Counted from the stretch's first letter, positions 21,796 through 35,079 are shown. The stretch is 64,000 bases of DNA from Fratercula arctica (GCA_947846985.1 CANTUZ010000004.1:7058927-7122926); one strand, 5' to 3'. Translations and numbers: made by a program. Notes: generated by a model from the sequence alone, not told the origin.

Positions 21796-24296
21796 AAGTA
21801 AAAGATGCTTTTGGGGCTGCTAGATGAGTGATAATAGGGCAAGCTGTGGAGCTGGAGAAGCCACAAGTGCTGCATTTTACCCAAAGATCTGAACCACTGT
21901 TATTTTCTTGTATTTTTTGTTTCCATCTTCTTGCAGTAAATTTAACTACCATTGCGCAGGACTCTATCACAAGGGCCCCCCTAGGAAATTATCTACAGAG
22001 AACTGAAGATAGAATTTCTGGCTGGCAATTTGTGTTAAGTCAACCTTTCTTAACATCAGTTCTAATCAAATCGATGTAAACTCTGTCTCTTAGTGCGTAT
22101 AGTTTAAATACAGGCTGAAAGTAAAGGTATGGCATGCAAAATGATGGATATTTGCAGAGCGCTTAACGTAATGTGATGCAGCTTCTGTGAGCAAAGAAAT
22201 ATCTGGAGATGCCAGCAAGTAGAAATCAGAGTATAGATTTTTTTCTGTAAGCAGACAGAAGGGCCAGGGAAGATAAGATATATTAGATATCTTGTCCTCA
22301 CTGAAGATACTGTCAGACTGAGGGACCACAGCAGCCCTTGCTGCCCCATGTGTTTCTGCAGGGATTTCAATCCAGCCAGGGCAGCAGTAACCCTGCATGT
22401 TTTGAGAGAAAGAATGCAGAGGGTGCAGTCCTGTTTGCAGTGAGCTAATTTGATTTCTTCCTTATCTGTCAGAGCAGTTGCAGCCTACAGAGCAGTTGTG
22501 GGGCAGCTTGGTGCCCAGTTCTTCCTTAGACTTGGACTGTTGGGAATTGGTCACTCGGTTGTAGAGAGAAAGTGTTTCTCCTGGGCCTCTATCAAATCTC
22601 TTTGCTTTGAGCTCCCTACTAACATAGGTGGCTTATGTTGGGCTAGTCATTTAGACAGATGAAAAGGGCTAAACTGTGCACCTGCAACATGTACAGGTAT
22701 GGATTAAGTGCAGACCAGAATAGCACCAGTGCTGTAAAAGCTCAGCTGGGAGTTTTGCATCATGAGCCCAAATTTCATGGTCCTTCAGTGTTACGCTTAT
22801 GCATGGGTTATACACAGGGATGATTTCAGTGCTTTGTGAAATCAGTGTTGCAGACACCTGAAACAGTGGATTTTTATAAAAATGTGTGCAGGATAAATTT
22901 AGTAATTCATTAGTCAAAGATTGTTGACATAATATAAGTACTATTGTACACTCATGAATTGCTCTGCATACTTGGGGTTACAAGTGTGTCTGTGCCTAAA
23001 GAATATGTATGATAACAGAAGTATAGATATGCAAGGATAGCTGTTCAGTTCCTGAAGGTAGTGTGTATAATATCAATCTTCTGAAGTAAATGTGTAGCGT
23101 CTGTTTGTTTCATAGTTCACTTGTAGCATAAATATCAAGATTGGTACATTGCTGTTCACCCAAATGTCTGAATCCTACATCAGTGCTTTGTACACAGCCC
23201 CTGGACAAGCACAGCACTTAAAAGTTTTACCTGCAAAAAAGCTTCCTGTTCAGACTTTGTCAACAGATGCACAAAGCGCAAGAATTACTGTTGACAGTGA
23301 ACACTTTATTATGGGGCAAAAGATCCTCTTAAGAATGTAAGGTCAGCAGTCTGAGTGTGAAGAATTTCTTATGCACATCAACACACAAATGTTTGGTGCC
23401 TAATCCTTTAATATGATTTTTATGGATTGATTTCAACAGGAATTCAAGGACAAATCTTCAGTAGCTGAACAGCCTTCTAGCCACAAGCTGGCTTTGTTGG
23501 AGTTTGTGCTCAAAAATTATCTCACTCTGGTTATTTTTTAATTTTGTGATTGCTATATGCCAGTGACCCAGTCCTGTAGCTCATCTTCTAGTTTTTGCTA
23601 TTCCTTACTCCTATTGACCTTTTTGAGTATTTTGCTTAACTAAGTATTTCTGTTTATAGAGGGGCTACATAGAATGGTTTTAAACATTCTAAGGGAGATG
23701 TCTTTAATGCTTCATTTATGGCACTGTACTTTGATATTTGCAAATTATTGGAAACTTACAAAAAGCTTGGTGAGAAAGGATAGTGCTGCCTCTCCAAATG
23801 CTTCCTTGCTGTTGAATTTACCTCTCTTTCAGGTAGTTACTGAATATCCCAGAGCATTTCCTCTAAGAGCAGTGGCTGTGAAGTTTCACTCTTTGGCCCA
23901 ATGAAGACAGCAAAGCTGTGCTATTAATTTAAGTTTGTGTGGATATGGAGTCATGAGTGTGGGAATGCCTACAGAATGAATATCTGTATGCTGCAGTGAC
24001 TTAGAATGGTTTGGGATCAGAAGCACAATTTGCTGTTATTTTGTGTTAGTTTTGTTGGTAAATTCATGCAAAATTTCCAGAAGACATTTCCTAATATAAA
24101 CATTTTCTTATCCACGTGTTTTTAGTTGTAGAAGCTGAGCTAAGAAACTAAAGAAGTTAACCTTTCAAAGTAAAGCATGATTGTTTATGAGGATGATCTT
24201 TCTTTAGATGTTAAGTGAATGTCTGGGAAGGCACAAAACCAAATAGTATCTATTTAATGAAATGGAATCAAAGACATCACGGTTTTGTAAACTTTG

Positions 24297-24344
24297 AAAA
24301 AAACCCAACCAACCAAACAAAAAAAAACCCCAAAAACCAAAACC
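24297..24344. repeat. A/C-only tract, 48 bases
   Basis: Only A and C on the plus strand, with AACC and AAACC motifs and a CCCC near the middle. Its second half resembles the tract at 44652-44697. Confidence 0.9.
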
Positions 24345-27300
24345 TGTCTGGATACAACCTTTCACTGTAACTCAGTTTGTGATGCATGCTTTCAGTAAGA
24401 TGCAGCTGTCAGTCTCCTTCAGGAACCACTTAGTGGTATTGGTAGTGTGAGACTTCAGTATCACCTAACATGAGATCCTTATAACACGATTAAGAGTTTT
24501 GCATTAGTTCTTCATTTCACCAAAAGGCACTGCTAAAATCGCAATTATTAATTGAAAATAGAAAAATTATAGCAAATACTTGTGAGTAAGGTACTAAGCC
24601 AAGCTAGCTAGCAGTACCTGAGTAACATCTGAGGTATTATGTGTCGTGTGTGCAGTTGCTTCTTTTTTTTTTTTTCCCTTCCTGCTGTGACATGAACTAC
24701 ATGGATGAGAGATTGCAGTTAACACCAAAGATTTTGCTTGTGTGATATCCTGGGACCCTGGTGTCTCAGGGCAGGCAATAACAACATGTGGATGACTCTA
24801 TCATAGATGTTAGTCTGAGCTGACAACGTTTCATTGCCATAGGACTTGTCAGTGTTGTAAAGCTACTACCGATTCAGAACATAATTTCCATTGTATGTGT
24901 GCTCAACAGCCTTCTTGTTTTCAGCTGGATTAGGTGACTTCTCTTGCGTGGCGAATTGTCATTCATTTGAGAGTAAACTCTTAGTCCTTCAGTAGTTTCT
25001 CTGTGAGAACCTGTCTTGAATGTCTGTAGAGCTCTGGCTTGCTATCCTGACACTTGCTTAGTCCTCCTTCCCTTCCAAAAATAACCTTTTAGCTATAAGT
25101 CTGTCCAAAGTTTTCTATACTGTCACTACTTGTCTATTCTGTGTTATAATATCTTTCTCCTGTATCTCATTTTTATGTGGAACATAGCCCATCTCTAAAC
25201 TGTCACATAGTTTGTAGTGAGCTCAGGAAGAAGAGGCATCTGAAAGCTACTAAAAACGTCAAGTGCTTCAAAACCAGCTGTTGTCAGAAATAAAGATACC
25301 TTTTAGTTTGTGATGGCTAAACTTTTTCCAGCTGTTGCTCTTGTCAGAGAATTTTAAGTTGGAAGGAAGTGAAGGCTTTTCACTGTACTATTTGTTCCTT
25401 CACCTGAGGTACTGCTTTAGTTCATTGCACTCCAGATATTCACTAATCTCTCTGAGCAAAGGAGCTGGACACAGGTTTGTTTTGTGTAGCATGCAAGTTC
25501 TGCCTGATCCACCCTGTTTACTGTGATCTGCCTGTTCAAGGACAGTGAATCTCTTAGAGAATGCCTATGTTACTTGACCCAAGAGGTCTTCCCAGTTCCT
25601 GGGACTAGGTATGTGTGCCAGACATACCCTGAATCTATATTAGAGTGAGAATCTGGGCTCAATCTGACTTCCACTTTCCCCTTGATTCGTCTTAGAGGCA
25701 ATCCAGGTGAATAGACTGGGTATGAGCCTTAACACACTCTGACAGGTCCCGGATCTGGATGGTTTGAGGGCAAAGAGGGAATGTCAAGACTGGAAAGCAT
25801 GCCAGGGTATCACCAGCAGGGATCTGGGCAAGACCTTAGGAGACCTGTTACCTACAAAGTATCTGAAGAGATTTCATCTGTTTAATTTCTCAAGTTTCTT
25901 GAGTTTGTTTTATTGCAAACCTTCTGGTCATTTTACATAATGTTGCAAAGATTATGCCATGGATTCTCCATGTTATTCCCCAGAAGATATGGGCAATTCC
26001 CAGGAGAGGAGAGATTTTGAAAGATACTTTCAGTAGCTCAAAATGAATTGGGCTTTCTTTATTGGGGCATATTCACCACTTTAAATTCTGAACATTACTT
26101 ACCTTTCTGCTAATGCCTGGGGCTTTGCTATCATTGCTGATACTGCATTTCTGGCACTGTATTGGCTTGAATACCTGTGTGCAAAATAAAATAAAACTGT
26201 TCGGTTTGTTGATTGTTTTTTCCAGAAAATGTTTCTTACGCTGAATTATATTGCAGCCTGTTTGAAAATCTGAGCTTTATACAAAAAGTACTTTTTTTTT
26301 TTTTCCTTCTGTAGGGTGAGAATATTTAACAATATGGGAAAAAATGTAGAAAACAAGCTTGTGGTTTGATTTTTGTTTTTAAACTTGGATTTTTTAAATG
26401 TGTGGACAATCAGGCAGGATACAGAAGAAACAAGCACAAATAAGTATATGCAGTGACTATGAAGTAGATAGCTTGAAAGGTCCATTTTATTCTCAGCTTC
26501 CCTTAGATCTATTTGTGACATAGTAGGCCTGTGCTAAAATTATTTTTATTCTATAATCTAGGGGCAGAAAATGACACCAGCAAAACTTTCAGGTAGTCTG
26601 CTTTAGTAGCAGCTGCAGCAATCAAAGGCATTCAATGCCTTTCCTGCAAGGAAAGGGTTATCTATCCTCTCATATGTGAGAGCACACCCTGCTCTAGCCT
26701 GCAGGCACACAGATAATAATAGCATGGAAGGATGGCAGCCTGCGCTCTGGAACGGTTTATGAGGAGGAAGTCCGCAATTACATATTTCTGGGCAAACATT
26801 AACCAAGACTGAAGCCTAGCTTCGAAGGAAAACAACAGACTGGAACCTCCAGTAATATAGCTGTTATGTGGACTGGAAACAGCAGTCAAACATTCATGTA
26901 GCATTAGAAGCAAAGTAAGAATAGCCTGATAACAAAGCAAAAGGCTTGATAATATTAGCATACCCTGGTGTGCGCTTGCAGAAAGTATCTCTTTCCTGAC
27001 CCAGCCCTCCAGTGATATTGGAAAGAGCAAAGAGATTTTTTTTTTTTTAAGTACTCTGTAGCTTTGTGAAAACAGACCAAAGCCAAAGTAATGGAACTAT
27101 TGTTTGCTGTGCTTACGGCCTAATCCATTTATATCGGTGGTTTCAGAGCTTACTACCACACACTGAAGTTTCTCCTTTAAAAAACACAAGTTACTTTGGG
27201 CATCTCTCAATCACTGCGGTTACCATGCTAGAAACAATTGCTATTCTGTGCTGTGGTTTTGTAAAGTAGCAGTCTTATTTAGAGCTTTGTCTGCTAAACT

Positions 27301-28345
27301 CGGATATGCCCATTCTATTATAGACTCAGTGTACCTAAAAATGAAATTGTTACACTAAAATTAAGTAGACAGCCAAATGATACACACTTCCTCTCCTTTG
27401 TTTTTTCTGACAGACCACAATTACTGCAAAGAAGCTGTCCACTCATTACTGCAAACTCTGGGGAAAAGGAGTGACAGAATATAGACCAATACAGGAGAGG
27501 CACATTAGTCTAAAGAAACACTTGCTGTGGCAAGCATAATATGTAAATTCCAAAGTTAAGCACTTTGGAAAAAGTCCAAAAGATGAAGATACATACATTA
27601 CTGCTGCTAGGGGGAAGGAAGGGAATCTTAAATGTCTCCACAGAGAATATTTACTTGGCTTTTTTTTTCTCCCCCTTTCCTTTTTTTTTAAAGGGCAAGA
27701 CAGCTGTGACTGAGAAAACTTATACTTGGATTAGACTACTGGAATCAGGTTTAATGTTAAAAGTTAGTGTTTATTCTGGGTTTAGCTGGGCTAAAATAGA
27801 CTAGATATCTCAGGAGATGAGTTTAGTGTCCTAACATTCACTGCTAGGGGAGACACATACCTACCTACTTCTGCTTGTGACCTGAAATTGGTAACATCCC
27901 ATGGCCCTTAGGAAAGCTAAAATGAAGTGAAGTTACTGGCTCAGCTGACTTCATGGTGGACGTGGACAGTTGTTCCTGCCCCTGTCTTCACAGTTAGTAC
28001 TGCTTAACAGTCATGCTGCAACCAGTACTCCACAATGAGACTGGAATGGAAAATGCAGTCTTGGGAACTCTGTTGTGAGGTCCCTTAATCTTTTAATGAT
28101 GTGTCTGTATAAGCTTTTATAGGTTGGTATTGTTACCTGCTGAATGGCAACAATTTTGGTCCCTGCTGATGTAGACTGTCTTCTACTATTATGTTCATCT
28201 TTCAGGAACTTTAGCACCATCTCAGTCAACTAGCAAAGGATGAGAATCTAAGCAGAATATTCAAGTCAGATTTTTTTTGCCTGTTTAAAAAGTTACTCAT
28301 CACATTGTCATTCATAATCATCTTCCCATGTGACAGGATGGGCTC

Positions 28346-28397
28346 GTCAGATCCTAGAGAGATAAAGCTGAATTTGTCAGCTCCTAGAGGGCCAAAG
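28346..28397. repeat. Imperfect 22-bp direct repeat, period 30
   Basis: GTCAGATCCTAGAGAGATAA (start 28346) recurs as GTCAGCTCCTAGAGGGCCAA (start 28376). The full 22-bp copies differ at four positions. Likely an old local duplication. Confidence 0.75.
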
Positions 28398-30019
28398 TAA
28401 GCATCCTTCTGACTAACAGTCTTTGAGCACTGTGTCGGGAGTGGCGTGAAGTTGGAGTTATGTGCTGTTGAGTGGCACAGAAAATATGGTTGTGTAAGTG
28501 TGGTTAGTGGTTAATGATTTCTCTTTTTCCCATTCTTTCTCTGCCTTCTGTACTCCTCGTTCTGTACGTGACAGCAAGCTCTTCATCTTTTCTTAACTGA
28601 ATCAATATTGTTGTTGATTTCTAGAAGTCATCTTTGGTCTTCTCTAAAGGATCATCAAGACATGAGCAATGTTTTCTGACATTGCAGTGTGGAAGGTGGG
28701 ACTTTAACGTGCTCCTGCCCACTGGGAGCTCTGCCTGATGGCTCTTCTTCCATCTTTGCTTACATCAAAATATGAGATTGCTCAGGTGTTTTCCTGCCCC
28801 TCTAAAAGAGGAACTTCCCATGAAGAATCTGATTACAGTCTCTGATGGTCCCTATATTCAGCTGATCCCACCAGCCCAAATGAAATGCAAAGATTTGATG
28901 AGCACTTCCAAAGGGAGAGAGTTAACCCTGAACTTAGCATCTGATTTAGAAGAGGGCTTTTATCATCTTTATGCTGGTGGTTAGGGTTGATAATAAAGGT
29001 GAATTAAACAGATCTTCAACAGATGCAGTTGTTACCTTGCAAATGAAACAAAACACTAGACTTGCATGAAATCTTACCAGTGGTAGAGAACATACCATAC
29101 AATACATTAAATTGTCTTGAAGAGTCTCATTTTGACTCCCTAACATGTTGCTTCAGAGCACAAGCCTCTGCAATACTGGGTGCGAGAGTGAGCCTTGTGT
29201 AGGCAGTGCCGTGTTGACAAGTGCCTTGTACCATCTGCCTCCTTCCTCCACAAATCCATCAGCATCCATGCAGCAGCTTGTACTTGGTAAGAACACTGAA
29301 AGGAGATGTGATTTGGATTTAATCATTGGCAAATGTCCCTTGACTGTTTCTCAGTTGCCCATCTGAGTTTAATTCCAAGAGAAGGAAACTCTGATGTATT
29401 CCTGCCTTCAGGTATAATTACTTCAAGACAGATTGACCGTTTAAGCACACACGACACTGCTTAGCATTAATTAGAGTAAATTGGCAGAATTTATATGACC
29501 GGTAGTTTTAGGGACTGTCAGATGCATGAAAGTATATTTTGCATATCATTTCCTGCTGAGGCTAAGACCAAGGTACTAGCTGAAAGGCTTGTAATTAGGA
29601 TAAAAACACTTTGTAAATTTAACCCTATCTCCTTTAGGAGGGGAATGGAACTGGCTGGGGAAAAGGGCGGTGCTCTGGGAAGAGAAAAACATTTGAAACA
29701 ATGTGAAGCAAGAAGTCGCTGGAGACTGTGCTATAACACAGAAAAGTGTTATTGCCAAATTGAAATTTTTGTAGACAGGTACAGGTGACTTGTAAGTGCG
29801 TAAGTTAGATTTATAAACCTAATGTTAATTTTTTTGGATGGTTGTTCTGGTATATCGTATAACCTCAGTGTTGATAATAATTGAGATTAATAAGAGGTTT
29901 GGCTGGATGTCCTGTCACAACAGGTCCTAACGCACTGATTCAGTGGAATAGCATTAGCCTTTGCTGTATCTGTTCCTGGCTTGATCCTCAGCTGGAACTT
30001 GCCTGTCCGCTAACAGCAG

Positions 30020-30063
30020 TGCAAGCAATGAGTGCTTAGTATGCAAGCAATGAGTGCTTAGTA
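30020..30063. repeat. Perfect 22-bp tandem duplication
   Basis: Two adjacent identical 22-bp copies beginning TGCAAGCAATGAGTGCTTAG (30020-30041 and 30042-30063). No differences, so the duplication is recent relative to its surroundings. Confidence 0.95.
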
Positions 30064-30132
30064 CACAAAAAATCCCAAATCATTAACTGAAAAGTAAGTG
30101 AGGATCAGGAGTGCTGTTGAGCCCCTTCTGTC

Positions 30133-30157
30133 CTGAGCACTGAGAGACAGTGCTCAG
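30133..30157. repeat. Small hairpin, 10-bp stem
   Basis: CTGAGCACTG, loop AGAGA, CAGTGCTCAG. A perfect ten-base stem with no extension. Probably incidental. Confidence 0.85.
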
Positions 30158-31213
30158 AGGAACCTGAAGGGGAAGAGTCTCCCTGTTGCTGTGCCCTAGA
30201 CCTCTCGCTTAGAGAAGCACTTCCCTGAACCGTGAACAGGGAGCTGCATGGTGCAGAGCACCTGCTGATGCTGGAGCGTGTTGTCAGTTTGTGGTCTGTC
30301 TCTGCCTGGAAGCCAGTGAATCTCCATTTAAAAAGTCATGGAAGATGAATGGACCTCAGTTTTCCCAAAGAAAGGGCATAGCCGACCAAAGGTTCAAATC
30401 TGATTAACTCATTGGTGCTGGGTTTGTGAACTGATCTCCGTTTGATGTTGGGAGCTTTTATTGACAGTATTCCCTGAGAAGCTTATGGGTTATCAAGAGT
30501 TGTAGGTAGCAGATTTTTTTTCTGGAATGGCCCAAAATTTATTAGTTTCTTGTTTATTACTTAGCATATAGGAGATGGCAGTATCACCCTGCTGAATTAA
30601 GTTTGGTGTAAAAGTCTGGTGAAAGTGGCCTCGAACTTATTCTGTGATGGCATTGGGATGACATGTGAGTCTGTTTACCTGAGAATACTGCAAATATGGT
30701 GGGTCCAGCATAATTTACTATTCTACTTTTCATTTTCTTTATAATTTGTCCTGGGCCTGAGATTTGTGAAGAAAGTGCAGAGGCTGCAGTCTTTAACACT
30801 TGGGTCCCAGTGCTTAAGCTGCTGAACAGCTCAGTGTTTTTCTGAGAGGAATGTTATTTCCATGTCAGCTGTACAGGCTTGACACAACTTTCCTTTAATT
30901 TGTTCCAAGTGTGCCACTATCCAAACGTGATCTATCCGGATCTAATAGTCCCTTGAAACTGTTTTCTCTAGTCAAGGTGATGGAGCCCATATGTGGATAG
31001 AGGTGGATATCTTGTGTTAATCATGAGAGAGGCTAGTCTGGGTGCCCCTTGTTTCTTACTGCTTTCATGGGATTTTTGACTCTGTGACCTAGTTTGAATA
31101 CAGTTGACAAGATCTACATCTGCTGATGAGTTAAGAGCTTGCTGTCAGCACCCATTCTTCCAGTGCAGTATCAGTATTTCAGATTTCAGTCACCCTAATC
31201 TCTCTCCTTTCAG

Positions 31214-31310
31214 AAATGGAGTCCTGCATCCCTAAAAACTAGTCGCAGCAGAAATTATTCTACTCTTTTTTCCCAAGATCATGCATTAACAACATGGTGG
31301 CAGGACTAAG
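31214..31310 (+). other. Candidate exon, 97 nt
   Basis: An excellent 3' splice-like site (CTAATCTCTCTCCTTTCAG, ending 31213) and an excellent donor (CTAAG|GTAAGA, from 31311) flank 97 bases. The first frame is open for 31 codons and includes KTSRSRNYSTLFSQDHAL. It stops at TAA 31307-31309, one base before the donor, and the other frames are closed. This suits a non-coding RNA exon or a poison exon better than a protein-coding one. Confidence 0.2.
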
Positions 31311-32564
31311 GTAAGACAGTTTGAGGAAAATCTCTAGGATGCTGCTCATTGTTCTCCCGTCTCTTAATACAAATGTTGCAATAGCAATTGTGATAAGAAA
31401 CAGTTTTTCTAAAGTCATGTGTTCCAGACTTCAGTGAAGTGGCAGAAATAAGGGTTCAAGATGAGTAAAGAGTATTTGGTGCAGTAGAGGAATGGTGGCC
31501 TTGTTGGAGGTTCAGCTGTGCATTTGTTTCTAAGCCCAGCACAGATATTCTTTTTCTGTTGTTTTTATTTTTAGCGGGATGCTGGGGATGCAAACCAAAT
31601 ATGAAATGTTTAGGACAGCAGTTTGCACTGTGACTAATCTGTCTTCTGCGAAGCTAATAATCCTCCCAAATACTTTTATGAGGGAAGTCATAGACTTGTA
31701 TTTTTCACTGCATGGCACATCACAAACTAGAAACTTGGTTAATGGCTGCTAATAACTCCCTGAATTCTCCTCTTCAGGGAGTCTTTCCTCAGGAGAGCTG
31801 TTATCGTTAATCTGGTTAAATCTGGATGTTTTCCCTTCTTTTCTTATATTGTTTGTTCTGCTTTGAGGTAGTTAGAGTTCATTTATGTCTAGTGAAGGAA
31901 CAAGTGGTATTTGCCGCAGTCGGCTGCAAGGGCTCATGGGCACCCATTTGCATAGGCCTTGTTACAAAGGCAGACCACATCCTGGCAAGGACAAAGTGCT
32001 GTCTGATACACAGCCCGTATACACCAGTGACTCCCTGGAGGGGAGCCAGGATGTGGGCAGGCTTTGTAAGAAGGCACTGTTTTAGTCTGTGTGGAAGCTG
32101 AAGGAAGGGATAAACCAACTAAATTAATCTTTCTTTCCATTCTCTGGCAGAGCTTCCACTGGTCAAAATATGCATATGATTCACTACGGTATAAATTTTT
32201 CCTGCGCTTTTTGTTTGCTGTCATCTAGGAGAAAAGCAGTGTGTCATTCACTCGGCTGCATTTTGCTTGGAGCAGTAAACATTTAGAGAAGACTGAAGAC
32301 CCCAGTTTAGGTGACTTTCTGCAAAGGCATTCTTGCTCCATGTCTAAGAGGTGTCTTTGCAACCGAGTGATAAGTACAATGTGTTCATCATCTTCCATCT
32401 ATCAAGTTAAAAAACCCCACACAGCATAAGTACTAGGATTTAAACTTCAAGCTCTTACTGACATTGGTAGGTAAGCATCTGTATGATTGTCAGCTGTGTC
32501 TGACGTATAACAGAAAAACCTGAGCTGGTGGGGAAGAGGATGATAATGCTGGTGTAGTACAAAT

Positions 32565-32700
32565 ACAAATCATTATTTTCTGCCAGTTAAGGACAGCAAG
32601 ATAAATCCACAAGGTGTTCAGTAATTTGTCTGAAGTTATATTTGGTGACAGAGTTGGAGATAGTACCCCGTATTTCCTGACTTTGGGCGTGTTAAAAAAT
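32565..32700 (-). mobile_element. MIR/CORE-SINE relic, antisense
   Basis: Read on the plus strand, the order of motifs is that of an antisense MIR. A TCATTATTTTCTGCC block stands for the CATTTTACAGATGAG part. Next come GGACAGCAAGATAAATCC, then TTCAGTAATTTGTCTGAAG (GTTAAGTAACTTGCCCAAGG), then GGTGACAGAGTTGGAGATAG (GTGGCAGAGCTGGGATT), then TACCCC and TTTCCTGACTTTG (CTCCTGACTCC). Known: MIR and related CORE-SINEs are tRNA-derived and predate the split of mammals and reptiles, so a strongly diverged copy in a bird is expected. Exact ends are uncertain. Confidence 0.6.
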
Positions 32701-33267
32701 CAGCGAAAAAACTGTTGTTCTTTTTCATTTAAATAGAACCTTAAATATGAACTCAGTGGAATGCTGAATACAGCTTAGGCTGATTTTTAAAAGGAGTGGG
32801 ACTGCATAGGTTCTGGGTTTTTTTTTTTTAAGCCTCGCATTGCATTTCTTAGTTGAGAGAATTATCATGTGGCTGCAGGATTTTAATAAACCTTTTTGCA
32901 GCTAAAATAAAATGTTGAGGTTTGATGGGAAAACGGATTGAAGTGGAACATTGGTTACATCAGTAAATGTGCCTTATTCTCAATTGGCAGCGGTGAGTGT
33001 GAGTCAGTATGTTTGTTTCAGCCTCTAAAAATACCATATGTCTTTATAATTCCAAACAAGTCCTTACGACGGACAGAAGCAGTGCTCTTTATTGCTTAAA
33101 TATGGCACAGTGTCCGCTGCGTATTGAGTATCTCTGAAAACAAACCAGCCCACATCCTGATTGACCACTGTTTTGCTGCTGTGTACCTCACGAAAAAGAG
33201 TGAACTTACAAAGGTGTAAAACTTCACTTGGCTGTGGGGAAGCAGGTCCTCTGCCTTGCGTTTGCAG

Positions 33268-33302
33268 ATGCTGGAGACCAAAGTTAGTCCTGGCATAAAC
33301 AG
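33268..33302 (+). other. Candidate short exon, 35 nt
   Basis: A pyrimidine-rich 3' splice-like site (CCTCTGCCTTGCGTTTGCAG, ending 33267) and a full-consensus donor (AACAG|GTGAGT) flank 35 bases. The first frame is open and starts with ATG (MLETKVSPGIN plus two bases); the other two are closed. It cannot be joined in frame to 34505-34542, where a TAG follows at once. Confidence 0.12.
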
Positions 33303-34504
33303 GTGAGTTTTCCATTCAAGCTGATGGGAGTTGTCCCCATCTGTGCCAAGAATGAACTCTTTAAAAATGCGGTTGTGGGTGAACTCCTCACAGATTTTGT
33401 TTACCCAGTTTTGCGTAAACACGTTTTCCTAAAAACTACTGCGTGAGCCTACCTTTACCATATGATTCAGTATCAAAACTATGTGAAATTACCCATTGTC
33501 CTTTGGATCTCATGGTTTTGACCTGAGAACAATTCTGAGGTTTTTAGTTTACTTGAATCCTAAAGTTGTGCAAAAATGGACCACACAACAATTTTGTTTA
33601 AACCAACAAAAGTGCTTGGGGAAAATACCTATCTCCTAGAATAATTGCTGGGATCCCCATTGGTTTAAAACATTTAAAATTAGACAAATATACTGTATGC
33701 GACTCTCTTTTTCTTCACTAACTTAATTCAAACCCGTTCCTGGAGAAATTGAATGGAGGCAGATTTTGTGTTTTATTGGGAACAGACCAGCCATTCACTG
33801 ATGGAATTCAAATCCAGTTGCCTTGAAAACTTGGAGAACCATTTGCTTGTATATTCTGGTAGAGACTACCATAAATCATGGTGAACATCATGTATGCATT
33901 TGTCTGCGTCACTGATCTGTAGGTGCCCCAAAGTTGTGAAACACCCTTTACAGTGAGGAGAATTCTGTTTTGTGTCTAGAAGGAAAAAAAACCACACACA
34001 TCTTTTGGTCTAGAGCTGAATTGTCTTCTTCCTCATTATGAAGCTGTTATGGGGGAACACTACAACCTAGCAAGGCATTTTTACAGTGTTTCTGATGTGT
34101 TTTGTCCAAAATCTATGAATAACTTCAGATTTCTGTATTGTAGCTGTAGTTTTTGAATTGTTTGTTCTTTATTTTCTTTTCTGCTTTTAAGACTATGAAA
34201 GAATAACTAGAAATACTTGATAAATCTGTTGAATTGCACAGAGGAACTGTCAGAAGCATCATAGGATTCTTTATCCAACTGTAGAGCATCATGCAATATT
34301 GCACCAGTTTTGTCATATTGCTGTGTTTGAGCATACAGCATTTATTCAGACAAGTGCTGCACTTAAAGGAACCAAACTAAATATGAGGGCTGTTTCTGTG
34401 AGTAAGAATTGTGCAAATAAGCTGATAGAATTTAGAGTTCATTTACAATACTTACCATGTCAAATAAATTTCTTCCTACAGTTGCTGAACCTTTTCTCTC
34501 CCAG

Positions 34505-34542
34505 ATAGTCCCAAATCAGGCTAACCATATTTACTTTTGGAG
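34505..34542 (+). other. Candidate short exon, 38 nt
   Basis: A strong 3' splice-like site (AACCTTTTCTCTCCCAG, ending 34504) and a good donor (TTGGAG|GTATGT) flank 38 bases. Only the first frame is open (IVPNQANHIYFW plus two bases). A second acceptor-like site, TTCTTCCTACAG, lies 24 bases upstream. Confidence 0.14.
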
Positions 34543-35079
34543 GTATGTGATGAGCATAATCAGGTGCATAAAATTTGACTTTACTCTTACAATGTAAACT
34601 TCCAGGACAGCCTCAGAGAAAGTTGATAATGGGTTTACTTTTGCTCTAACCACAAACCTTATTGTGGGTGTTCTGTTCATCTTAGGTGGTGAGTGTGGGA
34701 ACATCTGGAAGAAAAAGTGCAAATAATTTTTCACTTAGTATGTTACAGCTTGATTATGCCACTTCCACTCCTTCAGAACACTCTTGTAGCACCAATTTTT
34801 TCTGGTGGTGTAACACCAGTAGGAACAGATGCCGTGGAGAGGACTGTTGTGCTCTGTGCTGGCTCTTTGTTAATCTCTAATTGCACAGAGTGCTTGCCTA
34901 TGCAACACGCAACATTATTATTTCCTTTTTTCAGTGTTTTACTTGAAAATTGTCATGTGGTATCAGATACTTATGAGACACTTAGGTTCACATAAGACTC
35001 ATGAGATGGTTAGAGCTGAAAAATTAGCCTTTTCCTCTCATCCTGTCTTGCAGCTTGGCCTTTTCAGGATGGTGTTGGC

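Larger units (their letters stand above)
21796..32564. other. Unassigned non-coding DNA
   Basis: The largest block without a recognised element. It holds an A/C-only tract (24297-24344), a 13-base T run (26292-26304), imperfect and perfect short duplications (28346-28397, 30020-30063), a small hairpin (30133-30157) and an exon-like segment (31214-31310). A 70-codon frame at 28772-28984 is followed a few bases later by AATAAA but has no convincing splice acceptor. The GGTTAGGGTT near 28979 is too short to be telomeric. Confidence 0.5.

Noticed and set aside
22640..22680. Antisense MIR/L2-like ACAGATGAAAAGGGCTAAAC
   Set aside because: A single short match with no continuation.
24003..24030. 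Antisense CR1 end suggested by TAGAATGGTTTGGGATCAG
   Set aside because: The match stops after about 15 bases and the expected GGAAGGGACCTT block does not follow.
28772..28984. 70-codon frame followed by AATAAA
   Set aside because: No convincing acceptor lies ahead of the ATG, and the poly(A) hexamer alone is common.
28979..28990. Interstitial telomere repeat
   Set aside because: GGTTAGGGTT is less than two units.
32903..32993. Exon between TTTTTGCAG and GCG|GTGAGT
   Set aside because: All three frames are closed within the first few codons. It could only be non-coding, and the acceptor context is ordinary.
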